A stretch of DNA of 6,874 nucleotides. It comes from an uncultured Candidatus Melainabacteria bacterium (GTDB taxonomy: Bacteria; Cyanobacteriota; Vampirovibrionia; Gastranaerophilales; Gastranaerophilaceae). Each line of letters opens with the position of its first letter. Position 1 is the stretch's first letter. This document shows positions 5,581 to 6,874 of the stretch, piece by piece. The DNA lies in the NCBI GenBank assembly GCA_946186335.1, contig CAMHMW010000099.1, positions 1 through 6,874 of the forward strand, read 5' to 3'. The position numbers and the translations under genes are program-made. The notes under the pieces are model-generated. The model worked only from the letters and a program-made list of their open reading frames with translations, had not been told where the DNA came from and ran no database searches.

Positions 5581-6633
5581 ATGTATTATCAAGGATTAAT
5601 TAACAAATACAGAGAATTTTTACCCGTAACGGATTCAACCCCCGTTGTAACTCTTAACGAAGGGAATACCCCTTTAATTAAGGCAGATAATCTCGCAAAG
5701 AAAATCGGACTAAATGCCGAAATCTACCTGAAATTTGAGGGCTGCAACCCGACAGGAAGTTTTAAAGATCGGGGAATGACAATGGCAGTAACAAAAGCCA
5801 AAGAATCCGGCTCCGGTGCGATAATTTGTGCCTCAACAGGTAACACATCGGCTTCCGCTGCCGCTTACGGTGCAAAAGCGGGTCTTAAAACCTATGTCTT
5901 AATCCCTGACGGATACATAGCACTGGGAAAATTATCTCAGGCAATGATGTATGGGGCAGAAATTATAGCCATTCAGGGTAATTTTGACAGGGCTCTTGAA
6001 GTTGTACGTGAAATTTCCGAAAAATACCCGATAACTCTTGTTAATTCAGTTAACCCATTCAGAATTGAAGGACAAAAAACGGGAGCATTCGAAATCTGTG
6101 AGGCTTTGGGACAAGCACCCGATTACCACTTTATCCCTGTCGGAAATGCCGGAAATATCACTGCATACTGGAAAGGCTATACCGAATGGCACAAACTGGG
6201 CAAAATTCCGACATTGCCTAAAATGATGGGCTTTGAAGCAGAAGGGGCTGCTGCAATCGTTAAGGGTGAAAGAATTATGAATCCCGAAACCCTTGCAACT
6301 GCAATTCGTATCGGAAATCCGGCAAGTTGGAAATACGCAGAGGCCGCAAGAGATGAAAGCAACGGTATGATTAATTTTGTAACCGATGAAGAAATCGTAA
6401 AAGCATATAAACTCATTGCCTCCACAGAAGGTGTTTTGGCAGAACCCGCATCTGCCGCCTCTGTTGCAGGACTCATAAAAGTTAAAGAACAGGTCAAAGA
6501 GGGTTCAAAAATAGTTTGTATTTTGACAGGAAACGGTTTGAAAGACCCTGATAATGCTATTAAATATTCAAATGCAGACGTCAAAAAGACATCCTCTGAA
6601 CTGAATGACATATTAAAAGTTATGAATATATAA
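5581..6633 (+). CDS. thrC: Threonine synthase
   Basis: Threonine synthase converts O-phosphohomoserine and water to threonine and phosphate, the last step of threonine biosynthesis, using pyridoxal phosphate in the cytoplasm. The 350-aa product has the fold-type II PLP enzyme pattern: EGNTPLI (27-33), NPTGSFKDRG (56-65) with Schiff-base K62, the substrate loop STGNTSASAAAYGA (85-98), the PLP-phosphate loop PVGNAGN (186-192), and LTGNGLKD (315-322), which distinguishes threonine synthases from serine/threonine dehydratases. Length fits the compact bacterial class, and no N-terminal SAM-regulatory extension is present. The start is supported by AGGA 6 bases upstream. It is a single-gene unit with its own promoter and terminator; hom and thrB are not adjacent within the window. 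Confidence 0.98.
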   Translation: MYYQGLINKYREFLPVTDSTPVVTLNEGNTPLIKADNLAKKIGLNAEIYLKFEGCNPTGSFKDRGMTMAVTKAKESGSGAIICASTGNTSASAAAYGAKAGLKTYVLIPDGYIALGKLSQAMMYGAEIIAIQGNFDRALEVVREISEKYPITLVNSVNPFRIEGQKTGAFEICEALGQAPDYHFIPVGNAGNITAYWKGYTEWHKLGKIPTLPKMMGFEAEGAAAIVKGERIMNPETLATAIRIGNPASWKYAEAARDESNGMINFVTDEEIVKAYKLIASTEGVLAEPASAASVAGLIKVKEQVKEGSKIVCILTGNGLKDPDNAIKYSNADVKKTSSELNDILKVMNI

Positions 6634-6636
6634 GAA

Positions 6637-6665
6637 AAACGGGACATATATAACTTGTCCCGTTT
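6637..6665. terminator. bidirectional terminator between thrC and the minus-strand repeat gene
   Basis: A 10-bp perfect stem is formed by AAACGGGACA (6637-6646) and TGTCCCGTTT (6656-6665) with a 9-base loop. On the + strand it is followed by a modest TTTATTAT. On the minus strand the GC stem is followed by GTTTTTC, so it should stop both convergent genes. Confidence 0.85.
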
Positions 6666-6676
6666 ATTATGATTAT

Positions 6677-6699
6677 CCGATAAGGTTTCCCTTATGCGG
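6677..6699. other. second hairpin just after the minus-strand stop codon
   Basis: CCGATAAGG (6677-6685) pairs with CCTTAT-G-CGG (6690-6699), giving nine pairs, one bulged G and a TTTC loop. It starts 4 bases past the minus-strand gene. No T tract follows on the minus strand, so it is more likely an mRNA-stabilising 3' hairpin than a terminator. Confidence 0.4.
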
Positions 6700-6703
6700 G
6701 GTA

Positions 6704-6874
6704 TTACGATTTTTTGAATACGTCAGGATGTTCTTTAAGATATTGTTCGAGAAGCTCTTTGATATTATCAGGAAGTTTAATTGGGTTGGGTACAATAGCT
6801 GAACCGCCTTCTTCGCCGATGGCAAGAGTCGTCATAGTTGAACCGCCTTCTTCACCAATTGCCTTTGTTGTTGC
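6704..6874 (-). CDS. 3' end of a putative plesiocin-type (group 2) graspetide precursor
   Basis: The gene is cut by the window edge; 56 residues and the stop codon are visible. Reading N to C, they contain TTKAIGEEGGSTM then TTLAIGEEGGSA, followed by a tail IVPNPIKLPDN and KELLEQYLKEHPDVFKKS. Each repeat has TTxxxxEE followed by GG. This is the core signature of plesiocin-like graspetides, in which an ATP-grasp ligase joins Thr and Glu side chains by esters to give bicyclic hairpins, often with several cores per precursor. The repeats and motif are seen directly; the assignment follows from the family signature; modification is inferred. The odd point is the 30-residue predicted amphipathic tail after the cores, since graspetide cores normally end the precursor and the leader is N-terminal. 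More repeats and the start should lie to the right. It is convergent with thrC and shares its terminator. Alternative: a repetitive protein unrelated to RiPPs. Confidence 0.68.
   Translation of the reverse strand, partial: ATTKAIGEEGGSTMTTLAIGEEGGSAIVPNPIKLPDNIKELLEQYLKEHPDVFKKS
6794..6871 (-). repeat. two tandem 39-bp coding repeats (13-residue graspetide-like cores)
   Basis: Unit 1 occupies 6833-6871 and unit 2 6794-6832, in phase with the reading frame. The amino acids at T, T, A, I, G, E, E, G, G and S are identical. Several codons differ at third positions, so the copies are maintained at protein level and not freshly duplicated. The array may continue past 6874. Confidence 0.85.

Overview
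The window looks like a low-GC bacterial chromosome segment with compact, well-spaced genes, clear Shine-Dalgarno sites and sigma70-type promoters. RecA, threonine synthase and Mini-ribonuclease III give the chromosomal setting. Mini-III is a Firmicutes/Cyanobacteria-lineage enzyme. Together with the AT-rich style and the unusual accessory genes, this suggests a non-photosynthetic cyanobacterial relative of the Gastranaerophilales/Melainabacteria type. That placement is an impression and was not tested phylogenetically; a low-GC Firmicute is the main alternative.

Left part (1-1800). A strong promoter drives a 174-aa MerR-like DNA-binding protein with a coiled coil, which recalls RacA in layout. 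Next comes recA, preceded by a 24-bp near-perfect palindrome that covers a -10-like element and is a good candidate SOS operator. A hairpin/T-tract terminator ends recA.

Middle part (1800-4562). Three + strand genes sit between housekeeping genes: a 370-aa protein with a phosphoribosyltransferase-type PRPP loop, a tightly coupled 211-aa protein of unknown function, and a 286-aa NADAR-family (YbiA-like) protein. The NADAR protein has its N-terminal half duplicated in tandem at an exact offset of 85 residues. PRTase-like and NADAR proteins both act on ribose-phosphate or ADP-ribose chemistry and recur in conflict systems, so this trio is a candidate undescribed cassette.

Right part (4565-6874). 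mrnC lies on the minus strand and converges on the NADAR gene with a 2-bp gap. Diverging from it is a small secreted-protein pair: a 44-aa exported peptide too short for routine ORF calling, coupled to a 121-aa exported protein. thrC follows with its own consensus-like promoter and a terminator that should work in both directions. At the right edge the 3' end of a minus-strand gene encodes two copies of a 13-residue repeat containing TTxxxxEE, the core signature of plesiocin-type (group 2) graspetides. They are followed by a 30-residue C-terminal tail where a usual precursor would end with its cores. This truncated gene is the most exciting item in the window; its ATP-grasp partner, if present, would lie beyond position 6874.

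No stretch longer than 300 bases lacks a gene. Positions 1-57 show nothing beyond AT-rich sequence.
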